This document shows, piece by piece, positions 1 through 8,089 of a DNA stretch of 15,310 nt. The stretch comes from an uncultured Burkholderiales bacterium (GTDB lineage Bacteria > Pseudomonadota > Gammaproteobacteria > Burkholderiales > Burkholderiaceae_E). The position numbers and the translations under genes were made by a program. The DNA lies in assembly GCA_903898725.1 (NCBI GenBank), contig CAIUGQ010000606.1, positions 1 through 15,310 on the forward strand. Direction: 5' to 3'. The notes beneath the pieces were generated by a model. The model was not told the DNA's origin. It searched no databases and was given only the letters and a program-made list of their open reading frames with translations. The number at the start of each line of letters is the position of its first letter. The first letter of the stretch is position 1.

Positions 1-1
1 C

Positions 2-157
2 CACAAGGTCGCGACGGTCCCCGGCTTCGCGTTCGGGCTGACGGACACCGCGTCGGCGAACTACCAGCGGCTGTCGTACGGCGCGCTGGATGCGGCGACC
101 GTCGCGGAGGGCGTGCAGCGCTTCGTGGCGGCGGTTCGGGAGTGGTACCAGGCCTGA
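2..157 (+). CDS. Class I/II aminotransferase, C-terminal fragment
   Basis: This open frame enters from the left edge and stops at TGA 155-157, so only the last 51 residues are visible. They include a VPGFAFG segment and an RLSYG motif. In fold-type I PLP-dependent aminotransferases the arginine of such a motif binds the substrate alpha-carboxylate. A helix ending in REWYQA follows, as expected for the small C-terminal domain. The PLP lysine and the rest of the active site lie outside the window, so the amino donor and acceptor cannot be named. A strong hairpin begins two bases after the stop, which suggests this is the last gene of its transcript. Confidence 0.72.
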   Translation, partial: HKVATVPGFAFGLTDTASANYQRLSYGALDAATVAEGVQRFVAAVREWYQA

Positions 158-158
158 G

Positions 159-185
159 GCCTGAAGGGCCTGGGGGCCCTCAGGC
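159..185 (+). terminator. Hairpin after the aminotransferase gene
   Basis: GCCTGA (159-164) pairs with TCAGGC (180-185) and GGGCC (166-170) with GGCCC (175-179). This gives an 11-bp stem with a single bulged A (165) and a TGGG loop. It starts two bases after the upstream stop codon. An alternative 8-bp pairing of 152-159 with 178-185 is also possible. There is no T-run after it, so it would be an atypical intrinsic terminator or an RNA 3'-end stabiliser. Confidence 0.55.
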
Positions 186-204
186 GAAGCGCCCGATCGA
201 ACCG

Positions 205-804
205 ATGCACGTCCGCCGCCTCGCCCCCGACGACGCACCCGCCTACCGGGCGCTGATGCTCGACGCCTACCGCGACCACCCCGATGCGTTCACCACGTCG
301 GCCGAGGAGCGGGCCGCGCAGCCGACCGACTGGTGGGCATGGCGACTCGCGCCGGGCGATGCGGTCGCACAGCGCGTGTTCGGCGCGTTCGACGGCGAGG
401 CGCTGCTCGGCGCGGCGGGCTGGTCGCGCGGCGATCGGGCGAAGGCCGCGCACCGGACCGAGCTGTTCGGCATGGCGGTGGTGGCCGCGGCGCGCGGGCG
501 CGGCGCGGGCCGTGCGCTGGTCGAGGCCGTGCTGGCCGATGCGCGGGCCGCCGGCGCCCTCACCATGACGCTGACCGTCACCGACGGCAACGGCACGGCC
601 GAGCGGCTGTATGCGCGCTGCGGCTTCGTGCGGATCGGGCTCGAGCCGATGGCGGTCCGCGTGGGCGATGGGTTCGTCGCCAAGGCGACGATGTGGCGCA
701 GGCTCGACGCGGCGGCGCCCGAAGCGGCGGCACCCGAAGCGGCGCAGACGGGGGCTGCGGGCGCTGCAGGCGCGGCGGGCGGTTCGCGCACGCGGCAGCG
801 CTAG
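205..804 (+). CDS. GNAT family N-acetyltransferase
   Basis: The 199-residue product opens MHVRRLAPDDAPAYRALML, a typical first strand and helix of GCN5-related acetyltransferases. It carries the acetyl-CoA pyrophosphate-binding motif RGRGAG at residues 97-102, followed by a helix. The later NGTAERLYARCGF segment is the usual GNAT motif B. It should transfer an acetyl group from acetyl-CoA to a small amine or protein N-terminus; the acceptor is unknown. I chose the ATG at 205 because the family match begins there. An in-frame ATG at 142 would overlap the aminotransferase gene and run through the hairpin. No clear ribosome binding site is visible. The last ~30 residues are an Ala/Pro/Gly repeat tail outside the fold. 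The stop codon is TAG. Confidence 0.85.
   Translation: MHVRRLAPDDAPAYRALMLDAYRDHPDAFTTSAEERAAQPTDWWAWRLAPGDAVAQRVFGAFDGEALLGAAGWSRGDRAKAAHRTELFGMAVVAAARGRGAGRALVEAVLADARAAGALTMTLTVTDGNGTAERLYARCGFVRIGLEPMAVRVGDGFVAKATMWRRLDAAAPEAAAPEAAQTGAAGAAGAAGGSRTRQR
709..783 (+). repeat. Coding microsatellites at the GNAT C-terminus
   Basis: A 15-bp unit at 709-723 is repeated at 724-738 with one mismatch and encodes the AAAPE-type repeat. A 9-bp unit (GGN-GCN-GCN) at 751-759, 760-768 and 769-777, ending in GGCGGT, encodes GAAGAAGAAGG. Both arrays keep the reading frame. Confidence 0.7.
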
Positions 805-807
805 ACT
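802..807 (+). promoter_or_regulatory. -10-like box for the enolase-superfamily gene
   Basis: TAGACT fits TAnnnT, lies 32 nt before the ATG at 840 and overlaps the TAG stop of the GNAT gene. No convincing -35 box is visible. Confidence 0.35.
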
Positions 808-839
808 CGCGGGCATCCCATTCCGACCGGAGCCCCGCC

Positions 840-1955
840 ATGCCCCGCATCGTCGACGTCGAGATCCTGCAGGTCGACCTGCCCCCGAAGGTGCCGCGCT
901 CCGACGCGATCCAGTCCTTCGTCACGCAGGAGACGCCGATCGTGCGGCTCACGACCGACGACGGCGCGCAGGGCACCGGCTACAGCTACACCATCGGCAC
1001 CGGCGGCTCGTCGGTGGTCGCGCTGCTGGCCGACCACCTCGCGCCGCGCCTGCTCGGGCGCGACGCCGACGACATCGAGGCGATCTGGAAGGACCTGTTC
1101 TTCCACACGCATGCGACCGCGGTGGGCGCCATCACCGCGCTCGCGCTCGCCGCGATCGACACCGCGCTCTGGGACCTGCGCGGCCGTCGGCTCGGCTTGC
1201 CGCTCTGGAAGCTCGCCGGCGGCGCGCAGGCGCGCGTGCCGGTCTACAGCACCGAGGGCGGCTGGCTGCAGCTCGACACCGACACGCTGGTGCGCGAGTC
1301 GGTGGCGGCGAAGGCGGCGGGCTTTCGCGGCGTGAAGATCAAGGTCGGCAAGCCGCATGTCTCCGAGGACGTGGCGCGGCTGCGCGCGGTGCGCGAGGCG
1401 GTCGGCGATGGCTTCGAGATCATGACCGACGCGAACCAGGGCTTCGACGTGGCCGAGGCCATCCGCCGCGCGCGCCACTTCGAGCCGCTGGACCTCGCCT
1501 GGTTCGAGGAGCCGCTGCCGGCCGAGGACCTCGGCGGGCACGTGCGGCTGGCCGCGTCGACCTCGATCCCGATCGCGGTCGGCGAGTCGATGTATTCGCT
1601 GCAGCACTTCCGCGAGTACCTGCAGCGCGAGGCCTGCTCGATCGTGCAGGTCGACGTCGCGCGCATCGGCGGCATCACGCCCTGGCTCAAGGTGGCGCAC
1701 CTGGCCGAGAGCTTCAACGTGCCGGTGTGCCCGCACTTCCTGATGGAGCTGCACGTGTCGCTGACCGCGTCGGCGCCGGCGGCGAAGTGGGTCGAGTACA
1801 TCCCGCAGCTCGATGACGTGACCACCTCGCGGATCCGCATCGAGGACGGGTATGCGCGGCCGCCGGACACGCCGGGCAACGGCATCGACTGGGACTGGTC
1901 GGTGATCGACGCGCGGACGGTCGCGCGGCGGCGGGTGGCGGCGAAGGGCGCCTGA
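840..1955 (+). CDS. Enolase-superfamily dehydratase/racemase, mandelate racemase subgroup
   Basis: The 371-residue protein has the complete catalytic set of the mandelate racemase subgroup. These are the KxK base pair at K166/K168 (GVKIKVG), Mg2+ ligands D197 (TDANQG), E223 (FEEPL) and E249 (GES), and the D272...H299 dyad (VDVARIGG, CPHF). The length is normal for the family. Such enzymes abstract the alpha-proton of a carboxylate and then dehydrate acid sugars or racemise a hydroxy acid. The STEGGWL segment near residue 137 recalls talarate/galactarate dehydratases from memory, but the capping-domain specificity cannot be settled here. The ATG has a good GGAG (829-832) seven bases upstream. 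The gene starts 35 bp after the GNAT gene and may have its own promoter. It could also be a racemase. Confidence 0.88.
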   Translation: MPRIVDVEILQVDLPPKVPRSDAIQSFVTQETPIVRLTTDDGAQGTGYSYTIGTGGSSVVALLADHLAPRLLGRDADDIEAIWKDLFFHTHATAVGAITALALAAIDTALWDLRGRRLGLPLWKLAGGAQARVPVYSTEGGWLQLDTDTLVRESVAAKAAGFRGVKIKVGKPHVSEDVARLRAVREAVGDGFEIMTDANQGFDVAEAIRRARHFEPLDLAWFEEPLPAEDLGGHVRLAASTSIPIAVGESMYSLQHFREYLQREACSIVQVDVARIGGITPWLKVAHLAESFNVPVCPHFLMELHVSLTASAPAAKWVEYIPQLDDVTTSRIRIEDGYARPPDTPGNGIDWDWSVIDARTVARRRVAAKGA

Positions 1956-1963
1956 GCGACTGG

Positions 1964-1982
1964 GGGCGCGGTGACCGCGCCC
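1964..1982. terminator. Perfect 8-bp hairpin between convergent genes
   Basis: GGGCGCGG (1964-1971), loop TGA, CCGCGCCC (1975-1982). It lies 9 bp after the dehydratase stop and 24 bp before the end of the convergent peptidase gene, so it could serve both strands. It lacks a T-tract. Confidence 0.5.
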
Positions 1983-2015
1983 GGTCAGCGCCTGGTCAGC
2001 CCCTGCTCAGCGCCC
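1983..2015. repeat. 11-bp direct tandem repeat, three copies
   Basis: The units are GGTCAGCGCCT (1983-1993), GGTCAGCCCCT (1994-2004) and GCTCAGCGCCC (2005-2015). The third copy contains the stop codon of the minus-strand M48 peptidase gene (2007-2009). Each copy carries TGA on the minus strand. Because the period is 11, the three TGAs fall in three different frames. Confidence 0.7.
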
Positions 2016-3086
2016 GCAGTCCTCGCCCACCGCGGTCCGCAGCCGCTCGGTCCGCTCGGGCGTCGACGGATGGGTCGACAGCCAGTCGCTGCCGCCCCGG
2101 TCGCCGTGCCGGCGGCCGAGTTCAAGCAGCAGGTCGGCCATCGGCCCGGTCGGTCGGCCGGCGCGCGCCATCATCGCGATCGCGAAGCAGTCGGCCTGCG
2201 ACTCGTGGCCGCGCCGGTAGGCGAGCCCCGCGACCGCCGACGCGGCCGTCGTGGTCAGCGTCGACAGGTCGCCGAGCGCGAGCGCCAGGCCCACGTTCAT
2301 CACCGCCTGCTCGACCACCATCCGGGTGCCGTGCCGGTCCATCACATGGCCGATCTCGTGGGCGAGCACGCCGAGCAGCGCGTCGTCGGGCAGCTTCAGC
2401 GCGGCCGCGAGCTCGACCAGCTCGTCGGTGAGGACCACCGCGCCGCCGGGCAGCGCGAACGCGTTCGGACCGGCGCCGCGCCGCAGGTGCAGCTCGAGTC
2501 GCGGCACGTAGCCGGCATCGTGCCCCGCCCTGGCCGGCATCGCGGCGCGAAGCGTGTCGAAGGCGGCGCGCAGCGCGTCCTGGCGCTCGACGGGCAGACG
2601 GCTCGGGGTCAGCCATCGGCCCTTCAGCACCTCCTCCGAGATCGAGAGCTCCCACTCGAGCGGCACGTGCCGCGCGACCCGTTCGCTGACCCACGGCACG
2701 GCGAACCGGTGCAGCACGAGCACGACCGCCACGCACAGCGCGGCCACGCCGAGCAGCACGGACCAGCGGGTCTGCATCAGCGCGGCGAGCCCGGGTCGCA
2801 GGCCCGCGGCATCGCAGGCCCGCTGCCAGGCGTCCGGCCGGTCGACCTGCAGGCTGCCGAGGCCGCGCACGCCGACGGTCAGCCGGGCCGGCCCGCCGCG
2901 AGCGCTCCAGCGCGGCGGCCAGTCGACCTCGCGCCCGGGTACCGTCCGCGTCGGCTCGCCGGGCACGTCGATCCGCAGCTCGGGCCCGTCCGGTGCGCGA
3001 GCGACACGGACCGTCACCGGACGCGGCCGGGTGCCGAGTCCGTCGAACCAGAGCGCTTCGATCGCGTCGTCGCCCGGGCCGCTCAT
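2007..3086 (-). CDS. M48 family membrane-anchored metallopeptidase
   Basis: The 359-residue protein contains the zinc motif HEIGH (H243, E244, H247) and a downstream glutamate in GHESQAD (E295) as the likely third zinc ligand, so it is an M48 metallopeptidase with an intact active site. Residues 1-100 form a separate beta-rich N-terminal domain, and residues ~109-128 make one hydrophobic membrane anchor. There is no classical signal peptide. The PGGAVVLTDELVELA segment before the zinc helix is typical of M48 proteins. Relatives degrade misfolded membrane or periplasmic proteins; the substrate here is unknown. The start lies 5 bp after the stop of the upstream DUF898 gene without a clear ribosome site, so translation is probably coupled. 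The C-terminus ends inside the 11-bp repeat array. Confidence 0.9.
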   Translation of the reverse strand: MSGPGDDAIEALWFDGLGTRPRPVTVRVARAPDGPELRIDVPGEPTRTVPGREVDWPPRWSARGGPARLTVGVRGLGSLQVDRPDAWQRACDAAGLRPGLAALMQTRWSVLLGVAALCVAVVLVLHRFAVPWVSERVARHVPLEWELSISEEVLKGRWLTPSRLPVERQDALRAAFDTLRAAMPARAGHDAGYVPRLELHLRRGAGPNAFALPGGAVVLTDELVELAAALKLPDDALLGVLAHEIGHVMDRHGTRMVVEQAVMNVGLALALGDLSTLTTTAASAVAGLAYRRGHESQADCFAIAMMARAGRPTGPMADLLLELGRRHGDRGGSDWLSTHPSTPERTERLRTAVGEDCGR

Positions 3087-3091
3087 CGGGG

Positions 3092-4405
3092 TCAGCCGAT
3101 CAGGTCGAGGCCCGCCGCGTCGGCGAGCATGTCCCCGACGCCGCCGGTCTGTGCCTGCAGCCGGCCGGTGACCGTGTCCAGCCCGCCGCGCACGTGCAGC
3201 CGGACCGACTCGACCTTCATCCGGTATTCACGGACGCGCGCGAACGGCCGCCACAGCCCCAGCGTGATCAGCGTGAGGACCACGTTCACGGTGCGCAGCC
3301 ACGTGAAGCCGGCCGCCGACAGCGTGCACTGCGTCCGGACGATCCGGCCCAGCCCCGCACCGTTCCAGACCAGCGCGAAGAGGCGCGCCTCGCGCCAGGC
3401 GTACAGGGGCACGGCGACGAGGGCGAGGCAGATCGGCGTCAGGATGACGACCGCGAGCGACGCCCAACGCGCCGAATCCCTGAGGTCGTCGATCGGCCCC
3501 AAGAGCGCACCGAGGTCGCCGACCGCCCCGCCGAGCAGCAGGAAGGCCCCCAGCCCGAACGCGCCGACGAGCCCGATCCAGACACCGCCCGCGATCAGGG
3601 AGATCCGCAGGAAGGCGCGGAACGTCGGCTTGAAGCGCCCGGACTCGTCGCCCAGTCCGCCGCGTTCGAACAGCAGCCGCTGGTAGCCGTAGCCGAGCCG
3701 CACGAACAGCAGGGCGCTGGCGAGCAGCGCCGCCAGCGTCGCCAGCGGCAGCACCATCGCGGCCAGGCCGACCCGCGCGACCCGCGCGGCGCGATCCGCG
3801 TCGTCGCCCGTCCCCAGCGCGATGCCCGCCGCGATGACCGCCGCCCAGACCGCGGCGATCAGCGCCACCGGCCAGCTCGCCCGATAGACCTCGCCGACGC
3901 TCGCCGAGAAGTGGAGCTGCAGGCCGCGCCAGCGGGTCGACGCCATCCGGAAGCGCATCGCGGCCCGCCAGATCAGCGGCGCGAACACCGCGGCCAGGCC
4001 GAGCATCGTGAACGCGACCGCCTCCTGCCCGGTGTTCGACGCGATCTCGTAGGCGATGTAGAGACCGGCGAAGACGAGGAAGCCGAACACCATCCGGCGC
4101 ATCGGCGCGGCGAACTCCAGCGGGCTGCCGGCGACCTCGGTGTGATCGAAGAACCAGCGTGCGGTGCGCCGCCGCGCCCACGGCGTGTAGAGGCCCAGGG
4201 TCAGCACCATGAGCACGAGGTTGACGAACCAGACGCGGAAGTAGCCGGCGCCGGTGCCGGAGAATCGGACCGCGTGGACCTCGATGTCGTCGGCGCCGTT
4301 CGACGGCCCGCCCGGGGCGACGGGTGCGGCGGGCGGAACGGAGGCGGTGGAGGTCGCAGTCGGTGTGACGGCAAGGTCCGGGGCTGCGGCCGGAACGGTC
4401 GACAT
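3092..4405 (-). CDS. YjgN-like (DUF898) polytopic inner membrane protein
   Basis: This 437-residue protein begins with ~40 Ala/Pro/Thr-rich residues that look disordered. The DUF898 signature follows from about residue 48: FSGTGAGYFRVWFVN, a membrane span, then TLGLYTPWARRR. Several further hydrophobic spans follow, probably seven or eight in total. The signature is echoed near the C-terminus as a VN...TLGLWRPFAR segment, which suggests two related halves. No enzyme motif is visible and the biochemical role of the family is unknown to me. It is the first gene of a two-gene unit with the M48 peptidase (5 bp gap), so a role as partner, substrate or scaffold of the peptidase is an inference. The ATG at 4405 has AGGA (4412-4415) at good spacing. 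Confidence 0.88.
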   Translation of the reverse strand: MSTVPAAAPDLAVTPTATSTASVPPAAPVAPGGPSNGADDIEVHAVRFSGTGAGYFRVWFVNLVLMVLTLGLYTPWARRRTARWFFDHTEVAGSPLEFAAPMRRMVFGFLVFAGLYIAYEIASNTGQEAVAFTMLGLAAVFAPLIWRAAMRFRMASTRWRGLQLHFSASVGEVYRASWPVALIAAVWAAVIAAGIALGTGDDADRAARVARVGLAAMVLPLATLAALLASALLFVRLGYGYQRLLFERGGLGDESGRFKPTFRAFLRISLIAGGVWIGLVGAFGLGAFLLLGGAVGDLGALLGPIDDLRDSARWASLAVVILTPICLALVAVPLYAWREARLFALVWNGAGLGRIVRTQCTLSAAGFTWLRTVNVVLTLITLGLWRPFARVREYRMKVESVRLHVRGGLDTVTGRLQAQTGGVGDMLADAAGLDLIG

Positions 4406-4433
4406 GGCGGGTCCTGAGTCGGGGCTGTCGGCG

Positions 4434-4439
4434 ACCCTA
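4434..4439 (-). promoter_or_regulatory. -10-like box for the DUF898-M48 unit
   Basis: TAGGGT on the minus strand, 28 nt before the ATG at 4405. It matches the TAnnnT pattern seen before other genes here. The -35 box is not evident. Confidence 0.3.
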
Positions 4440-4487
4440 AGTCTCGCGCGGCGTCATCCCGACCCCGGTCGGCGCGACGGTCGCCAC

Positions 4488-4501
4488 CCGCCGATCGGCG
4501 G
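4488..4501. repeat. 14-bp perfect palindrome CCGCCGATCGGCGG
   Basis: A perfect inverted repeat without spacer, about 50 bp upstream of the DUF898 -10-like box and between two same-strand genes. It could be an operator or part of a transcript hairpin; no regulator gene is nearby to support either. Confidence 0.35.
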
Positions 4502-4547
4502 TGTGTACCCCGGGCGGCGCGCGCCGCAGAGGGCCGCGCCCCAACAG

Positions 4548-4574
4548 GGCTGAGCGCCCGCTCGCCGCTCAGCC
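4548..4574 (-). terminator. Hairpin spanning the enoyl-CoA hydratase stop
   Basis: GGCTGAGC (4548-4555) and GCTCAGCC (4567-4574) form a perfect 8-bp stem around an 11-nt loop and include the TGA stop codon (4569-4571). The sequence beyond it on the minus strand (CTGTTGGGG) has only two T residues in a row, so it is a weak intrinsic terminator at best. Confidence 0.4.
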
Positions 4575-5357
4575 GCGCCCCCAGCGCGGCTCGCGCTTCT
4601 CCAGGAACGCCGCCACCCCTTCGCGCGCATCCGGATGGTCGAAGTTCGCGCGCACCTGTTCGTCCTCGACCGCGATGCCGGCGTCGGTGACCGTCGACCC
4701 GGCGACGGCCACGCACGCGCGGATCGCGGCGATCGCCGAGGGCGCGTGGCGGGTGACCTCGCGGCCGAAGGCGAGCGCCTGCGCCAGCAGCGGCGCGTCG
4801 GGCGTCGCCACGCGATTGAGCAGCCCCATCGCGAGGGCCTCGTCGACCGCCACGGCCCGCCCGGTGAGCATCATCTCGAGTGCCCGGCCGGGGCCGACCA
4901 GCGCCGGCAGGAACTGCGTGCCCGCGTAGGCCGGCAGCAGCCCGAGCTTGACCTCGGGCAGCGAGACCTTCACATGCGGCGCCGCGATCCGCAGCGTGCA
5001 CGCCATCGCGAGCTCGAGCCCGCCGCCGTACGCGAGCCCGTTGACGGCGGCGACCGACACCAGCGGCGAGCGCGACAGCCGCACGAGCAGGTCGCGCGCC
5101 ATCGAGGTCTTGGCCATCCGCGCCGCCATGTCGAGGCCCTGCAGCTCGCCGAGGTCGGTGCCGGCGCAGAACGCCCGCTCGCCGCGTCCGGTGACCACGA
5201 GCAGCCGCGCGCCGCCCGCCTCGAGCGCGTCGAGCGTCGCGGCCAGCCCGAGCAGCACCGGCTTGGTCAGCGCATTGAGCTTGGCGGGCCGCTCGATCGT
5301 GAAGATCGCGCCTTCGGCGATCGGCTCGACGGTGTAGTCGGGGGCGCTTGCGGTCAT
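4569..5357 (-). CDS. Enoyl-CoA hydratase/isomerase family (crotonase) protein
   Basis: This 262-residue protein is a full-length crotonase. The first oxyanion-hole segment AFCAGTDLGEL is at residues 62-72. The second, NGLAYGGGLEL, is at 106-116. E115 and E135 (LPEVKLGLLP) sit 20 residues apart, matching the two catalytic glutamates E144 and E164 of rat crotonase. With both present, hydration of a 2-enoyl-CoA is the most likely reaction, although isomerase or lyase members cannot be excluded. The C-terminal FLEKREPRWGRG is typical. The ATG at 5357 is preceded by GAGG (5363-5366). It stands alone and divergent from the dehydratase cluster. No acyl-CoA ligase or dehydrogenase is adjacent, so its pathway is open. 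Confidence 0.9.
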   Translation of the reverse strand: MTASAPDYTVEPIAEGAIFTIERPAKLNALTKPVLLGLAATLDALEAGGARLLVVTGRGERAFCAGTDLGELQGLDMAARMAKTSMARDLLVRLSRSPLVSVAAVNGLAYGGGLELAMACTLRIAAPHVKVSLPEVKLGLLPAYAGTQFLPALVGPGRALEMMLTGRAVAVDEALAMGLLNRVATPDAPLLAQALAFGREVTRHAPSAIAAIRACVAVAGSTVTDAGIAVEDEQVRANFDHPDAREGVAAFLEKREPRWGRG

Positions 5358-5390
5358 CGGTGCCTCGGGGGTGTCGTCCTCGTGGCGGCA

Positions 5391-5399
5391 AGCGTATCA
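5391..5399 (-). promoter_or_regulatory. Extended -10-like promoter of the enoyl-CoA hydratase gene
   Basis: On the minus strand TGATACGCT combines a TG extension with TAnnnT. The hexamer TACGCT (5391-5396) is 33 nt before the ATG at 5357. Confidence 0.42.
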
Positions 5400-5404
5400 C
5401 CCGA

Positions 5405-5444
5405 CCCGCGGCGCGCCGGGCAGCGTCGGCGAGCCCGCCGCGGG
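5405..5444. promoter_or_regulatory. Inverted repeat in the divergent crotonase/dehydratase promoter region
   Basis: CCCGCGGCG (5405-5413) and CGCCGCGGG (5436-5444) are perfect 9-bp arms with a 22-nt spacer. Inside, CGCCG (5414-5418) and CGGCG (5427-5431) also pair, giving a 14-bp imperfect stem with a bulge. The site lies immediately upstream of the crotonase promoter-like box and about 55 bp upstream of the dehydratase one. It is a candidate operator, but GC-rich DNA forms such pairs easily. Confidence 0.38.
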
Positions 5445-5498
5445 CGCCATCACGCGTCCGATGCCCCGCTCGTGGAATGCGCGGGGGCACGGCGGGGC

Positions 5499-5504
5499 TA
5501 CCAT
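5499..5504 (+). promoter_or_regulatory. -10-like box for the dehydratase operon
   Basis: TACCAT, 34 nt before the ATG at 5539. The same hexamer occurs before the Bug gene at 8090. No good -35 match is seen at 17 bp. Confidence 0.35.
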
Positions 5505-5538
5505 CCGGGGCTGGACCGAACCCACCGAGAGACCCGCC

Positions 5539-7275
<1,737 letters not shown>

Positions 7276-7286
7276 GGCGCGCGACG

Positions 7287-7997
7287 ATGAATCCCGAGAC
7301 AAAACGCAAGCTGATGGGCGTGAGCACGGCGACGCTGTGCACCGCCCTCTTCAAGCGCGGCCTGCGCAACCAGTTCATCCAGGACGTGCGGCCGCTCAAC
7401 GCCGGGCTGCCGAACATGGTCGGCCCCGCCTTCACGATGCGCTACATCCCGGCCCGCGAGGACCTGAACCCGATCACGGTCTTCCAGGACCGCGCGCATC
7501 CGCAGAGGAAGGCCGTCGAGACCTGCCCCGAGGGCGCGGTGTTCGTGATGGACAGCCGCAAGGACCCGCGTGCGGCCTCCGCCGGCTCGATCCTGGTGTC
7601 GCGGCTGATGAAGCGCGGCGTGGCCGGCGTGGTCACCGACGGCGGCTTCCGCGACTCGCCCGAGATCGCCCGCCTGCCCTTCCCCGCGTACCACAACCGG
7701 CCATCGGCACCGACCAACCTGACGCTGCACCAGGCGCTCGACATCGACGTGCCGATCGGCTGCGGCGACGTCGCGGTGTGGCCGGGCGACATCGTGGTGG
7801 GCGATGCCGAGGGCGTGATCGTGATCCCCGCGGCGATCGCCGACGAGGTGGCCACCGAGGCGGTCGAGATGACCGCGTTCGAGGACTTCGTCAGCGAGAA
7901 GGTCATGGAAGGCCGCTCGATCCTCGGCCTGTACCCGCCGACCGAAGAATCGAGCCGGACCGAATTCGCCGCCTGGCGCGCCGGGAACGGACGCTGA
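7287..7997 (+). CDS. RraA-like protein, probable class II pyruvate/keto-acid aldolase
   Basis: The 236-residue protein has the RraA/DlpA fold signature. This includes GVAGVVTDGGFRDSPE, whose Arg-Asp pair binds substrate and metal in HMG/CHA-type aldolases, and CGDVAVWPGDIVVGDAEGVIVIP in the C-terminal half. It is longer than E. coli RraA (about 160 residues), so the automatic label ribonuclease regulator is probably misleading. Next to a sugar-acid dehydratase, a retro-aldol cleavage or other metal-dependent step on a 2-keto-3-deoxy acid is the more plausible role; this is inference. The ATG at 7287 uses GAGG (7274-7277), which overlaps the TGA stop of the dehydratase, indicating coupled translation. 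A long palindrome follows the stop. Confidence 0.85.
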   Translation: MNPETKRKLMGVSTATLCTALFKRGLRNQFIQDVRPLNAGLPNMVGPAFTMRYIPAREDLNPITVFQDRAHPQRKAVETCPEGAVFVMDSRKDPRAASAGSILVSRLMKRGVAGVVTDGGFRDSPEIARLPFPAYHNRPSAPTNLTLHQALDIDVPIGCGDVAVWPGDIVVGDAEGVIVIPAAIADEVATEAVEMTAFEDFVSEKVMEGRSILGLYPPTEESSRTEFAAWRAGNGR

Positions 7998-8004
7998 GGC
8001 GCGC

Positions 8005-8022
8005 GCGCCGGCCGGCCGGCGC
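8005..8022. repeat. 18-bp perfect palindrome after the RraA-like gene
   Basis: GCGCCGGCC followed by its exact inverted copy, 8 bp after the RraA-like stop and 1 bp before a -10-like box. In RNA it would fold as a 7-bp stem with a CCGG loop. It may partly terminate the upstream transcript or separate expression of the Bug gene from the enzymes. Confidence 0.5.
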
Positions 8023-8023
8023 C

Positions 8024-8029
8024 TACCAT
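8024..8029 (+). promoter_or_regulatory. -10-like box before the Bug gene
   Basis: TACCAT, 60 nt upstream of the ATG at 8090, directly after the palindrome. It could give the binding-protein gene a transcript of its own. Confidence 0.28.
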
Positions 8030-8079
8030 GGTGATGATGCAGACGGTCGGCGGCCCCGCACGCCGACCCGCATCGACCC

Positions 8080-8087
8080 GGAGGAGA
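8080..8087 (+). promoter_or_regulatory. Strong ribosome binding site of the first Bug gene
   Basis: GGAGGAGA ends 2 nt before the ATG at 8090. It is the most purine-rich Shine-Dalgarno in the window and fixes the start. Confidence 0.7.
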
Positions 8088-8089
8088 CC

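Noticed and set aside
142..204. Alternative GNAT start at ATG 142
   Set aside because: It would overlap the aminotransferase end and translate through the terminator-like hairpin, and the extra residues do not belong to the GNAT fold.
1971..3686. 571-codon plus-strand frame opposite the peptidase and DUF898 genes
   Set aside because: The composition is compositional noise (Arg/Pro/Ser-rich), and the minus-strand frames have HEIGH and DUF898 motifs.
7287..7997. Calling the RraA-like gene a true RNase E inhibitor (rraA)
   Set aside because: It is about 75 residues longer than E. coli RraA, retains the Arg-Asp aldolase motif and sits beside a sugar-acid dehydratase.
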